From Gymnorhina tibicen (Eukaryota > Chordata > Aves > Passeriformes > Artamidae), in contig VXAZ01002400.1 in NCBI GenBank assembly GCA_013399875.1, positions 1,036,464 to 1,100,463 on the forward strand: a DNA stretch of 64,000 nt, written 5' to 3'. Positions within the stretch are counted from its first letter, which is position 1. Each line of letters starts with the position of its first letter. Shown here piece by piece: positions 1 to 9,886 of the stretch. Under the pieces are notes generated by a model, which searched no databases, was not told where the DNA came from, and saw nothing but the letters and a program-made list of their open reading frames with translations. Made by a program: the position numbers and the translations under genes.

Positions 1-593
1 AGAAATTACATTCTGAATTCGCTGACACGAGCAGTCACCCCTACAACACGGTTTTGAGAGTTTAATCAAGAAACAAAAACTTGTGAGCCCAAACAAAACA
101 TCTTGACTTTCTCATTTCAATTGCTAAACACGCACCCAGCCTGCATGTGAATGAATTACCGGCCCGAAATTATGTGCATAAATTATTTGGCAAACAAGTC
201 TGAGTAATGAACAAATGTGGGTGAATTGCTGTGTTGGGGAAGAGAAAGCGAGGCATGATTCATACAATCACCCACTCGTTATGGCTGAGTCCCCAGGCTC
301 AAATTAGGCAATAATCAAGGATCCTTCAGTGCAGGGGCTGGAGTGAGCTCAGCTGGGCTGTGAGCCTGCAGACACAGGATTTGGGAGCTCTGTGTGGCTG
401 GGGCTGGTGTCTGCAGCATCCAACACTGGCCCATAGCGCTGAAGTGCCCAGCCAGTCCTGATGCAGGCACTTGGACAGCCCCCCATGCACCAGGAAATTG
501 CAATTCCTGATCTCACTGCAAAATCACACGTCTCTGGGCCAAATAATAGTCAATACATAGCCTAAGCCAGACTGGCTGTTGTCATGTAGTGTA

Positions 594-850
594 AGCAGGG
601 CTTCAGACTGGCAGAGAGTAAGTTTAGGTGGGATATCAGGAAAAAATTCTTGCCTGTGAGGGTGGTGAGGCCCTGGCACAGGGTGCCCAGAGAAGCTGTG
701 GCTGCCCCATCCCTGGCAGAGTTCCAGGCCAGGTTGGACAGGAATTGAAGCAACCTGGGATAGTGGAAGGTGTCCCTGCCCATGGCAGGGGGTTGCAGCT
801 GGATGGGCTTTAAGGTGCCTTACAACCCGGGCCACTCTATTGTTCTCTGA
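594..850 (+). repeat. CR1 LINE 3' fragment
   Basis: Sense CR1 3' region: gtgagggtggtgagg, the cagggtgcccagagaag segment and ggaaggtgtccctgccc, ending near the usual 3' terminus. No ORF remains. Confidence 0.9.
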
Positions 851-3800
851 TCACACGGGCACAAGAAAAGCTCACCTTGTGCCATCCCTGATTTTCAGAA
901 CTTACACTGGATACCACTACCTGAAAATGTGGAAATTATGCACAGACTGAACTGGATCCAAACCTGTATTCCCAGCTGTAAAGACAGAAGGGGTTTGAGC
1001 TCTCTACCTCTTGAATTAGGCTGTCTTCTAACCATTACTTCTTTTCCATGCACAATTATTGCCCGCTTGGGTTTTGAGGTTTGCATGGGATATCTGGAAA
1101 CCTTGTTCTTGAAGGATTTGACAAACTTATGCCCAGCTCAAATGTGAAGCATGACCAATATCCAACACCTGCTGCCAATCCAACTATGCCCTCAGCCCCA
1201 CCTCCTGCTCTCTGAGCCAAGAAAACACACAAAATTCAGCTTCCCAGCTGCCCTTTGCCCTCACCAGGCTCGTGTTCCAGATCTCTGATGTTTTGGGGAG
1301 AAGCACTGCACTGCCTGTGCTACATGGTCACTCTGTGCATGCACAGGGCAGAACCAACATCCAGAGCTTATCCTGGAACCAAGGATTAACAAAACATCCT
1401 CTGTCCTGAAGCTTTGTAGTTAAAACCTCCCCAGTCAGACTTTTGAAAGAAAGAACAGAGTAAAAGCATTCAGTCCAAAAAGTGTCTTGCTATTTTTCTT
1501 TGGCTTTGCTGAGCATCAAAACAAGTGCAAAGGTGACGTTCCTGGGGAACTTTTATTCCAACCATCCTCCTTCAGCCACTCCTGATTTCCAGAGTATCGG
1601 TAGCAGGTGGTGCAGAAGACACTGCCAAGGCTCACTTGGAGGATATTTTTGAAAGCATTAAAAAAAATTCCCTTGAACTATTCTGAGCACTGCAGGCAGC
1701 TCTTTTCTGCCTCAGAAGGGAATGTGGTAACTTGGGTTTCCTCCCCAAAAGCAAAATACCTCTGCCTATCCCTGGCCCTGCAGGAGCCAGCCGAGCCTCA
1801 GTGTAGAATAGGAAGTAGGAGCTGAATTCCTCCCCTGGGGAAACCAGAGCTGAGTTATTGTTCAGTGGCATCAGGAACTGATTCAGTGTGAATGGGAGAA
1901 TAAAAAATCCAGGCAAAACGATGAGATCTCAGCCAGCAATACACTTAAACCCACATCCAAGCTTAAGGTCATGCATAGTCCCAAGTAAAATACCAGGACT
2001 GCATGTACTGGCTTTAAGTGCATAAAAATGGGTTTATGCATGCACAGTAATAAATTTTAGCAAGGATGGTGTTTTAAGTTGCCTAATTCCCTGCAGCACT
2101 TTGGAGTTTCTGTTTCAGGTTATCTCAGACATCTATGCCATGGTGAAGGGAGAGTGACAGGCCCAGCACTGCTGCAGAGTGGTGTGGAGCAAGCAGGAGT
2201 TTCACTTCCCAGGCCAGTTATTTTCCCTCTGCTCCCTGAGGGAATCCTGTTGAAGGGGAAATTTGCCCCTGTAGTGCCATATAAGAGAAGAAAGCAACAG
2301 TTTCCTACATCACTTTACACTGGAACACTGATTAACACTCAGGTAAATGTAACTTTTACTAAAATTAGACTGGCAGTCACAAAATGCTTTGCTAATTGTT
2401 TTCAGTGACATTTATATCAGTGATAGGGCCTGAGCTTCCTGTTGGACACACGAGTCCGTGGTGTAAAATCCACTTTTGACAATCAAAGATTATTATATGG
2501 CTGGAATTTTTAATAAAAGCAGAGTACAAAAAGACCTCAAGAACCTTCTCTATACTGTTCCTGTGCAACAAGGCAGGATCAGCTGAGTGATTTTTGTTCT
2601 TGAGAGCTTTCCATGATAACCCTCTCTAGGAGTTTGTTACAGGACTTCACTGTCCACACAGGTCACATTTTTCAGGATTCTCCTGGTCAGTACACATCTC
2701 TTCCACCTTCCTGGTGAATCTCTGAAACACTTCGCACTCTTTATAACTCCATATACACAATATTTCCTTGTCTTGCTTGTGCCTTTCCCAACCAAAGTCT
2801 AACTAATGTCAAGACTCACAACTTGAATGTTTTCCCCTCTGTCCCAGAGCCTGTTACTCTGCCATGGAAGCAAATGAGGTTGATTTGACATGATGTGTTC
2901 TTGACAAATCCATGTTGACTGTCTCTAATCTCCTTGTCTTCTCTTACATGCTTACAAATTGCTTGATTATTTGTTCAAGGATTTCTCAGGAAATTGAAGG
3001 TAAGCAGATGTGTCTGTAGTTCCCTAACTCCTTTCAACCCTTGCCTTTTTTACTAAGTCTCCATCCTCACCTTCATTTTTTAAGGTACTTACTCATCAAA
3101 TATTTCATACCTTAGGGAATCTATCAGCAAATCAGCAACTAGCAGAAGACATTCTAAAAAGATGATCATATTTTAATGACCTAAATTGCTACATGATATT
3201 TTAAATGATTTTAGGCAGATTATTACTGGGTTTTGGGTTTGGGTTGTTTTTTTTTTTCAAAACACTACAGTTTTGGTCTGTCTCTATTGTACAGCTTTCA
3301 GCAAGTTCGTTTATAGCATCACATGATTTTTTAATATGCTGTAACTGTTCTCCTTGATAGCTATAAACCAAACCCAGCCAAAGTGGTCAAACTGAGCCTG
3401 GCACTGCTGATGGGTGTTACTGCAAGAAAGAAGGCCTGAATTTCCTGCCAGTGTGCTCCTTTCACACAATGAAGTGGGATGGGTCAGAGTGTGTGGGTGA
3501 GCAGTTCATGCAAGGAGATCAACATATTGACTTGCTGAAGTGCAAATCCCTCCTTGTGCAACACTGGGAGCAGGGCACAATGATGGATGAGAAAGCCAGA
3601 ACACGCCTGATTCTCACAGCACCCTCCCTGCTGTGCCAGGGCCGGCTCCCAGTGGAGCTGGGTCCATGCACACCAGCTGAGATCAGCTGCCAACACCAGC
3701 TCTGCAGCCCTGCACTGAGCTTTCCTGGATGTCACACTTGCACCTTCCCCGAAACTCTTCCTTCTTTCCCCGTTCTCAACAAAGGTTTGGGAAGAGGAGA

Positions 3801-5879
3801 GCTGTCTCCAGCTATTCACGGAGCAGTGCATCATTTTAAATTAATCATTCCCCATTAGCTTCCCAGGCCAGATGCCAGGCACAGTGGAGTCAATCCTCTT
3901 CCATGAAATCATCTCTGAAGCAGCATCTCTGCTCTTAAGTGCATTTTCATTGGGTTTCTAAGCACACATCAAACCCGGGTTCAACAGAAAGAGATTTTCT
4001 CTGCTCTTTGCATTGTTTTTTCCAATACTACTAAAGGGCACTGTGTTCTCAGGAGAGAGGGAGAAGTAAAAGGAGTCTTGGCAGGGTAGCAGACAGAAGG
4101 AAAATCTTCCTGAAAAGCTTAAGAGCACCTTATTAGAAGGAGAATGAGGTTAGGGACGCACCTTTTCCTCCTGCTGAGTCATGATTTCTTCCTGCCACTG
4201 ATAGTAGGCTTGGGAAAGAGAAGCCAGCTCCCAGTCAGTGATCAAAGACTCACATGATTTCACCTATAGTACAAAGAAAGAGGTAAGACCAAGAAATGAA
4301 ATAAATATTGTCATGATTGACTCATCCTTCACAGATCTCTGTTTTGTATTCTTTTTTTTTACCTGTCAAACCTCTCTCACTGTCATTTCACACTTGGTTT
4401 CAACACAGCTACAGAGGTGGAGATGGCAATTCTCCTGCTTATTGATCTTGACACGACAAATCCTTGTCTCACATGGAATAACATGTTACTGCTGTCAGAA
4501 GAGATGCAGGCAGTGACTTTTGTATCTTCCTCTGGTAAAATAAACTTGGATTATGGCACGGGGTCACTGCTGTGGGAATTGCAGACACCGGAGTGCTGTA
4601 CAACACTCCCCTCTTGTGATTTCTCTCGTTACAGCACTTTCCAAACCGCAGCCTTTCCCCATTAACCTCTTTTACATGGAAGATTCCCCCTCCGAGCATG
4701 AACCCTGCCCCTAAACAGCCACTTTCCTCGGTGGGAACTGAACAACACTATTGGATGCATACACATACATTTCGGTTTTACTGATTTCCTCTTTCCCTGT
4801 GCCTGTAACTTTGTATTACTTTTTATATGATTCTCTACTTGCTGCTTCAGGAACTTGTACAGACCTGGTATTCCCACCTCTCTCAGGACACGTTGCATTT
4901 CCTCTCTAAATGCAGAGTTCAGTGCAGAAATTTCAGACCTGCAGGTACATCTTTGCTATTCTCTTGTATTTATTGGAGCTGCAGAGGACCAAAGCCAGGC
5001 TGCTTCAGTGGAATGACAGCATCTTTGCCCACACAGTGCCTGTCTCTAAATTTTGAAAGCATCACCAAAAAAAAAGGGAATCAGTGCAGGATTCCTGCTC
5101 ACCACAGCGAGGTGTGGGCTTGCTCTCAGGAAATGGCAGAGTTGGACACTGGTCCAGAAGAGGAGGGAAGCTGGGGACAGAGCATGGCAGAGAGGTGGGA
5201 TGGGTAGAAGAGGTGAGGACACCAGGGTGGCCTGGCTGTGACAGGCACAGTCCAACACACCTGAGCAAAGCAAGCAGAGACACTTTAGTGACAGGGACCA
5301 GGCTCAGCTGAGAGCCCAGATGGCCCAACAAGTCCATGGGGAAGCACAGGGTGAAGCAGGAATGGTTGTGCTGGACCTATCTCAAAGCCGACCCTGACCC
5401 CAAATGGGCAAACCCCCAGGAAGGGGGACACCCTCAGGGCTGTAGCACTGACAAGGCCCATGAAAATCTTCTACTTGCCCACATGAAAAAGCAGATTCAA
5501 AAATAAATATACCATTTATTTTTGACTTGGACAGGTGGAAAATTAAAAGAGAGGTAATTACTGCTTTGCTGGTGTGCTCAGAGCTGAAGTAACACAGTCA
5601 CTCTTAGGGGTAACTTTAAAGAATCATGGTTAATAAGTGAAGAACAACAGAGAACTTTCCAGTTCTATTTCCGTGTCACACACTCATGTCAAACTACTTC
5701 CCCTTCTTCGAGGAAAAACCCATCCATGGGATGTCACTTCGTTACCACAGGGAACAAAGGCATGTTTAGATGTCCATTTTCTACTCTAATACCTTGAGAG
5801 CAACAGTGAAACTAAATCAAAGTGTAGGTACTTGCCTTAAATACCGAAGAGAAGAGGAAGGCCATCAGCAACTCCCCTT

Positions 5880-6030
5880 CTTTTCACAGATAACGGAACT
5901 AAGTTTCCAAAGTTTGCTAAGCTGCTGTTTTCTTAACAAATTAACCACGGATACCTCCAAGGTCACAGAGTTACTGAACAAAGAACGACAAACAACAAGG
6001 CCCGTGTTCAAGCCCCATCCTTGCTTCAGA
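5880..6030 (+). repeat. possible MIR-like ancient SINE relic
   Basis: Pieces such as cacagataacggaact, ccaaggtcacagagtt and gtgttcaagcccc resemble, in order, the MIR-type segments cagatgaggaaact, aaggtcacacagct and cgaacccagg. The match is weak and heavily decayed. Confidence 0.3.
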
Positions 6031-6259
6031 ACATGTGGTTTGTGATGGCATGAGTGTGCTCAGGGCTGAGCGATGTTCGAAAAGCAGTGAGGGGAAAACT
6101 AAGGAATAAAACGTACGTAAAGTTAAGGGGAAAAAAAAAAAGGTGTGGCTTCTGGTTGAGAACATGCATTTAAAAAGCAGTTGTTGTCATAATAGAGATA
6201 AGAAATAAGACAAGCTTAAGCATAGTAGGAACTTAGACTGAGAACATCTCAGCAGTAGC

Positions 6260-6362
6260 CATAGAATCATAGAACTGTGGAATGGTTTGGGTTGGAAAGG
6301 GCCCTAAACATCTCATTCCAAGCCCCTGCCATGGACAGGAACACCTTCCACTAGACCAGGCT
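6260..6362 (-). repeat. CR1 LINE 3' tail
   Basis: Antisense CR1 end: atagaatcatagaac microsatellite-like terminus, then ggtttgggttggaaag and caccttccactagacc. Confidence 0.92.
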
Positions 6363-6768
6363 TTCATGGTAATTTAGATCATCTTCATCCCCTCTAACAA
6401 TGTTTCCTGGCCTGGATTGTCTTCTTTACATAGACATCACCCTAACGCATGGCTCTGACACTCTCAGTCCCAGTGCTGAGACACGGCAAGTGAGAGCAGC
6501 ATTTGGGCCAGCCCTGCACTGACATTTGTTTGCTCTTTCTGTTTAAACTACCCCAGGCCAGTGAACTTGTGCCAGAGCAATTCCATCGGGCCCACAAGGG
6601 TCCTTCGGTGCCTAATAACACAAAAAAATAAAAGCGAAACCTTTGAACACAGTTTTGTACATGAACACCTCTGTGGAGCAGACAGGAGTGTTTAAAAACA
6701 GATCTGCAGAGCAACGGCAGGACACAAAGCCAACGTGGATAGAGATAATACACATTACGCTTTCTGAA

Positions 6769-6912
6769 TCATAGAATAATCACAGAATGGTTTGGGTAGG
6801 AAAGGACCTTAAAAATCGTTTTGTTCCAACCCCCCTGCCATTGACAGGGACACCTTCCACCAGAGCAGGTTGCTCCAAACCCCATCCAACCTGTCCTCGG
6901 ACACTTCCAGGG
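6769..6912 (-). repeat. CR1 LINE 3' tail
   Basis: Antisense CR1 end with agaatggtttgggtagg, caccttccaccag and the ccatccaacctg segment. Confidence 0.92.
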
Positions 6913-7778
6913 ATAGGGCAAAAGAGACTTGGAAAAGAATAAATAAATCTGAAAGGATTCAGATACCCATTTCCTTCTCAGAATTTCAGTATTTCCATCA
7001 TTAATCACCTTGAATAAAAGCCCTATAATTCCCTCAATTTCCAACAGGTCTCTTACTCTTTGCCCACTTTATTTCAGCACTCAGCAGTTCATAAACAGGA
7101 GCCTGTAACCCCACACTATTTATTCTTCCTAATTAAAGAATCCTGTTAGCACATGTAGAGCAGTTCCTGGATTTTACTTTTAAGCCCAGACCTGTTACTT
7201 CCTTGAAAAATAACTGTAGCAAATGAAAATGAGCAAGTCTTACAAGGGCCCTGCAAAGCTTCATGCGAGAAAAGGAAAAAAACCCACTATTTCTCTGCAT
7301 TTTGAGGGGCCTTGTGTGCCCATTAATATAATATTCACATCTAAAGGACTTGTTTGTTGCTGTGGTATCTAGTAGCATTCTTAAAAGAGATTATTTGAGG
7401 CAGAAGAGCAGCAGAGATGGCTTGAGACTTCTTTCAGTCTTGCTGAATTTCCACTGTTATCAGTCACACAACGCAGCCCAGGGCTTATCCAGGCAGGAAT
7501 GACGTCCCTCACGCAGCTTTTGGAAGGAAAAGCAACAGGTCCTTCGCTCTGATCTGCAACAGAGTGTCACCAAAACACCTCTGGCGCCTGTCCCCAGACT
7601 AAACACAGCTGGAAACGTCCTTGTGGGCAGCGCCTGTGCCCGGTCAGGCTCTGACTTGTGCTGGTCAAACAAAACCCAGAGCAGAGGGTGACTGTGCCTT
7701 GTGCTGGGCACTTCCCCTGTGCTGGGAACTGCTGAGGCCACACCGTTAGCCCCGGGTCCAGTTCTCGGTCCCTCAATT

Positions 7779-8135
7779 CAGGAAGGACATTGAGGGACTG
7801 GAGTGTGTCCAGGGAAGGGAAGGGAGCTGCGGAAGGGTGTGGAGCACCAGTCTGATGAGGAGCAGCTGAGGGAGCTCAGCCTGGAGAAAAGGAGGCTCGG
7901 GGGGCACCTTCTGGCTCTGCACAACTCCCTGGCAGGATGGGGCAGCCCGGGGGGGGGGGTCGGGCTCTGCTCCCAAGTAACAAGTGACAGCGCAATAGGA
8001 CATACTCCTAAGATGTGCCAGGGGAGGTTAGGTTGGATATTAGGGAGAATTACTTCACAAAAGGGGTGATTAGACATTGGAATGGGATGCCCAGGGGGAT
8101 GGTGGAGTCACCGTCCCCGGAGGTGTTGAAGGAAA
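7779..8135 (+). repeat. CR1 LINE fragment, cluster member A
   Basis: Sense CR1 from further 5' than most copies here: ggacattgagg, tgaggagcagctgaggg, gcctggagaaaaggagg, then a G9 run, ggttggatattaggg and the aggtgttgaagg region. It is truncated before the 3' terminus. Confidence 0.85.
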
Positions 8136-8156
8136 AAGACCCTAAGCTATTCCAGA

Positions 8157-8597
8157 GCATCCAGAGGAGGCCACAGGGATGGGGAAGGGTCTGAGGGGGC
8201 CTCATGAGGAGCAGCTGAGGACACTTGGTCTGTTCAGCCAGGAGGAGAGGTCAGACCTCAGAGCAGCCAGAGCTCCCTCAGGAGAGGCAGTGCAGGGGCA
8301 GGGTCTGATCTGCTCCCTCTCAGTGACAGGACCCAAAGGAACAGCAGGAAGCTGTGCCAGGGGAGCCTTAGGTTGGATATCAGGAAAAGGTTCTTCCCCC
8401 AGAGGGTGGTGGGCACTGAACAGGCTCCCCGGGGAATGGGCATGGCCGCAAGCTTGGCAGGATTCAGAGAGTTTGGACAACGCTCTCAGGGATGCACAGG
8501 GTGGGATTGTTGGGGTGTCCTGTGCAGGGCCAGGAGTTGGACTCCATGATCCCTGTGGGTCTTGCCAGCTCAGGATATTCTGGGTCTATGAAAGACT
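8157..8597 (+). repeat. CR1 LINE fragment, cluster member B
   Basis: Sense CR1 of a different subfamily: tgaggagcagctgagg, gccaggggagccttagg, tggatatcaggaaaag, then an end of the acaacgctctcagggatgca and ttggggtgtcctgtgc type rather than the ggaaggtgtccctg type. Confidence 0.85.
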
Positions 8598-8684
8598 GGA
8601 TGTGTTCAGTCATGGGCTGGACTCGACGATCTCAGAGGTCTTTTCCAACCCAACTGGTTCTGTGACTCCGTGACTCTGTGGCTG
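8595..8684 (+). repeat. CR1 LINE 3' tail, cluster member C
   Basis: ggctggactcgacgatc, then gtcttttccaaccc and a degenerate terminal microsatellite (tgtgactccgtgactctg). It lies about 70 bases from the start of the NAA30 CpG island. Confidence 0.8.
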
Positions 8685-8823
8685 ATTCCGTGACCCTGTC
8701 CCTCTCTTATGTCCGTGTCTCCATCCCTGTCCCTGTCTCAGGGCCGCGCTCTCTGAACCGGGACCCGTCTGAGGGCGCTGGCCCCGCCCCGCCCCGCCGT
8801 CGCCAGGCGCCGCCGCCAAGGGA

Positions 8824-8830
8824 GGAAGTG
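8824..8830 (+). promoter_or_regulatory. ETS-type site in NAA30 promoter
   Basis: The 7 bases GGAAGTG match the core of ETS/GABP sites, which are common just upstream of housekeeping CpG-island starts. The CC that normally precedes the core is absent, so the match is partial. Confidence 0.4.
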
Positions 8831-8920
8831 TCGTGAGGGCCGACAGGAACTGGTCGCGGGTTTTACGGCCGCGGCGGCCGCGCTTGGCGGCGGCGGAGCG
8901 GGAGCTGCCCAGACGCGGCG

Positions 8921-8926
8921 GTGAGT
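8921..8926 (+). other. candidate 5' splice donor of a non-coding NAA30 first exon
   Basis: GCG followed by gtgagt at 8921 is a good vertebrate donor, set about 100 bases below the GC boxes. No ATG precedes it in a sensible frame. If it is used, the start codon lies in a downstream exon whose acceptor and ATG fall inside the N gap. This is inference; the site may be unused. Confidence 0.3.
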
Positions 8927-8991
8927 GGCGGCGGCGGGGGGACCCCCGGGCCCCGAGCGCTCCGGGAACGGCTCCGCCCGCGCCCGCGGGG

Positions 8992-9255
8992 NNNNNNNNN
9001 NNNNNNNNNNNNNNNNNNNNNNNNNNNNNNNNNNNNNNNNNNNNNNNNNNNNNNNNNNNNNNNNNNNNNNNNNNNNNNNNNNNNNNNNNNNNNNNNNNNN
9101 NNNNNNNNNNNNNNNNNNNNNNNNNNNNNNNNNNNNNNNNNNNNNNNNNNNNNNNNNNNNNNNNNNNNNNNNNNNNNNNNNNNNNNNNNNNNNNNNNNNN
9201 NNNNNNNNNNNNNNNNNNNNNNNNNNNNNNNNNNNNNNNNNNNNNNNNNNNNNNN
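8992..9255. other. assembly gap (264 N) in NAA30 5' region
   Basis: The run of N sits in the most GC-rich part of the CpG island. It hides the N-terminal coding part of NAA30, and probably its start codon. The true length is unknown, so translation across it is not meaningful. Confidence 0.98.
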
Positions 9256-9256
9256 C

Positions 9257-9886
9257 CCCCCGCACCACAACCACCAGCTCAACGGCCTCATCAGCCCCGA
9301 GCTGCGGCACCTGCGGGCCTCCCTCAAGGGCAAGATCCTCGGCTCGGAGGCAGGGGCGGCCCCCGAGGGGCTGGAGAACAAGCGAGCCAGCAAAACAATG
9401 GGCTCCGGACAGCAGCAGTCGTCGCCCCCCACCGCAGCGCCCTGCTCGTCCCCCCACGCCAACCACCTCCCTCCCCAGGGAAGGACTGCACCCTCTCCTC
9501 CTCCTTCTCCCCCACCTAAAGGGGACAGGAGCCAGCCTGCTGCCACAACCACGACTGCTGCTGCTAAGACTGCAGCCCGCAATGGGCTGGCAGGAGAGAC
9601 TGGCTTGGAGGAGGAAGAGCAGGAGGAGGAGGATGAAGGAGGGGAGGAGGAGGAGGAGGAGGAGTCCCTGCAGCTACTCTCCGGGTCCTTAGCAGCAGCC
9701 TGCAGTTTGAAAGGCTCGGGAACGGACTGTCAGCCCGAGGAGGACCTAACGATACGATACGTCCAGTATGAGTCAGAGCTGCAGATGCCCGATATCATGA
9801 GACTGATCACCAAAGATCTGTCTGAACCCTACTCCATTTACACATATAGGTATTTTATCCACAACTGGCCACAACTTTGCTTTTTG
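9257..9886 (+). CDS. NAA30: NAA30 first coding exon (visible part)
   Basis: The exon opens inside or just after the N gap and runs in one frame to TTG, followed by the donor gtaagt at 9887 (phase 0). Just after the gap it encodes [15 protein letters not shown], a block I recognise from mammalian NAA30. A Ser/Pro/Ala-rich linker follows, then a long acidic run at about 9608-9663, then the start of the GNAT domain ending in NWPQLCFL. No ATG is available upstream in this frame: the apparent start at 8921 is a GTG, and the frame across the gap cannot be trusted. Confidence 0.95.

Larger units (their letters stand above)
1..8754. other. intergenic region upstream of NAA30
   Basis: No coding exon is supported; all open frames are short and lack family likeness. 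It holds CR1 fragments (594-850, 6260-6362, 6769-6912, 7779-8684), a possible MIR-like relic at 5.88-6.03 kb and AT-rich blocks that may include regulatory sequence (for example 1-260). Confidence 0.75.
8755..9560. promoter_or_regulatory. NAA30: CpG island / NAA30 promoter
   Basis: The base composition changes sharply at about 8750 to a CpG-dense stretch that continues through the N gap into the first coding exon. It contains GC boxes (repeated ccgcccc at about 8780-8799, Sp-factor type), an ETS-like GGAAGTG at 8824-8830 and GGCCGC-rich runs at 8867-8882. No TATA box is obvious, as expected for a housekeeping gene. The exact transcription start cannot be set from sequence. Confidence 0.75.

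Noticed and set aside
3451..3858. 135-codon frame on + strand upstream of NAA30
   Set aside because: A shadow frame exists on the other strand over the same stretch and no protein family is recognised; treated as chance.
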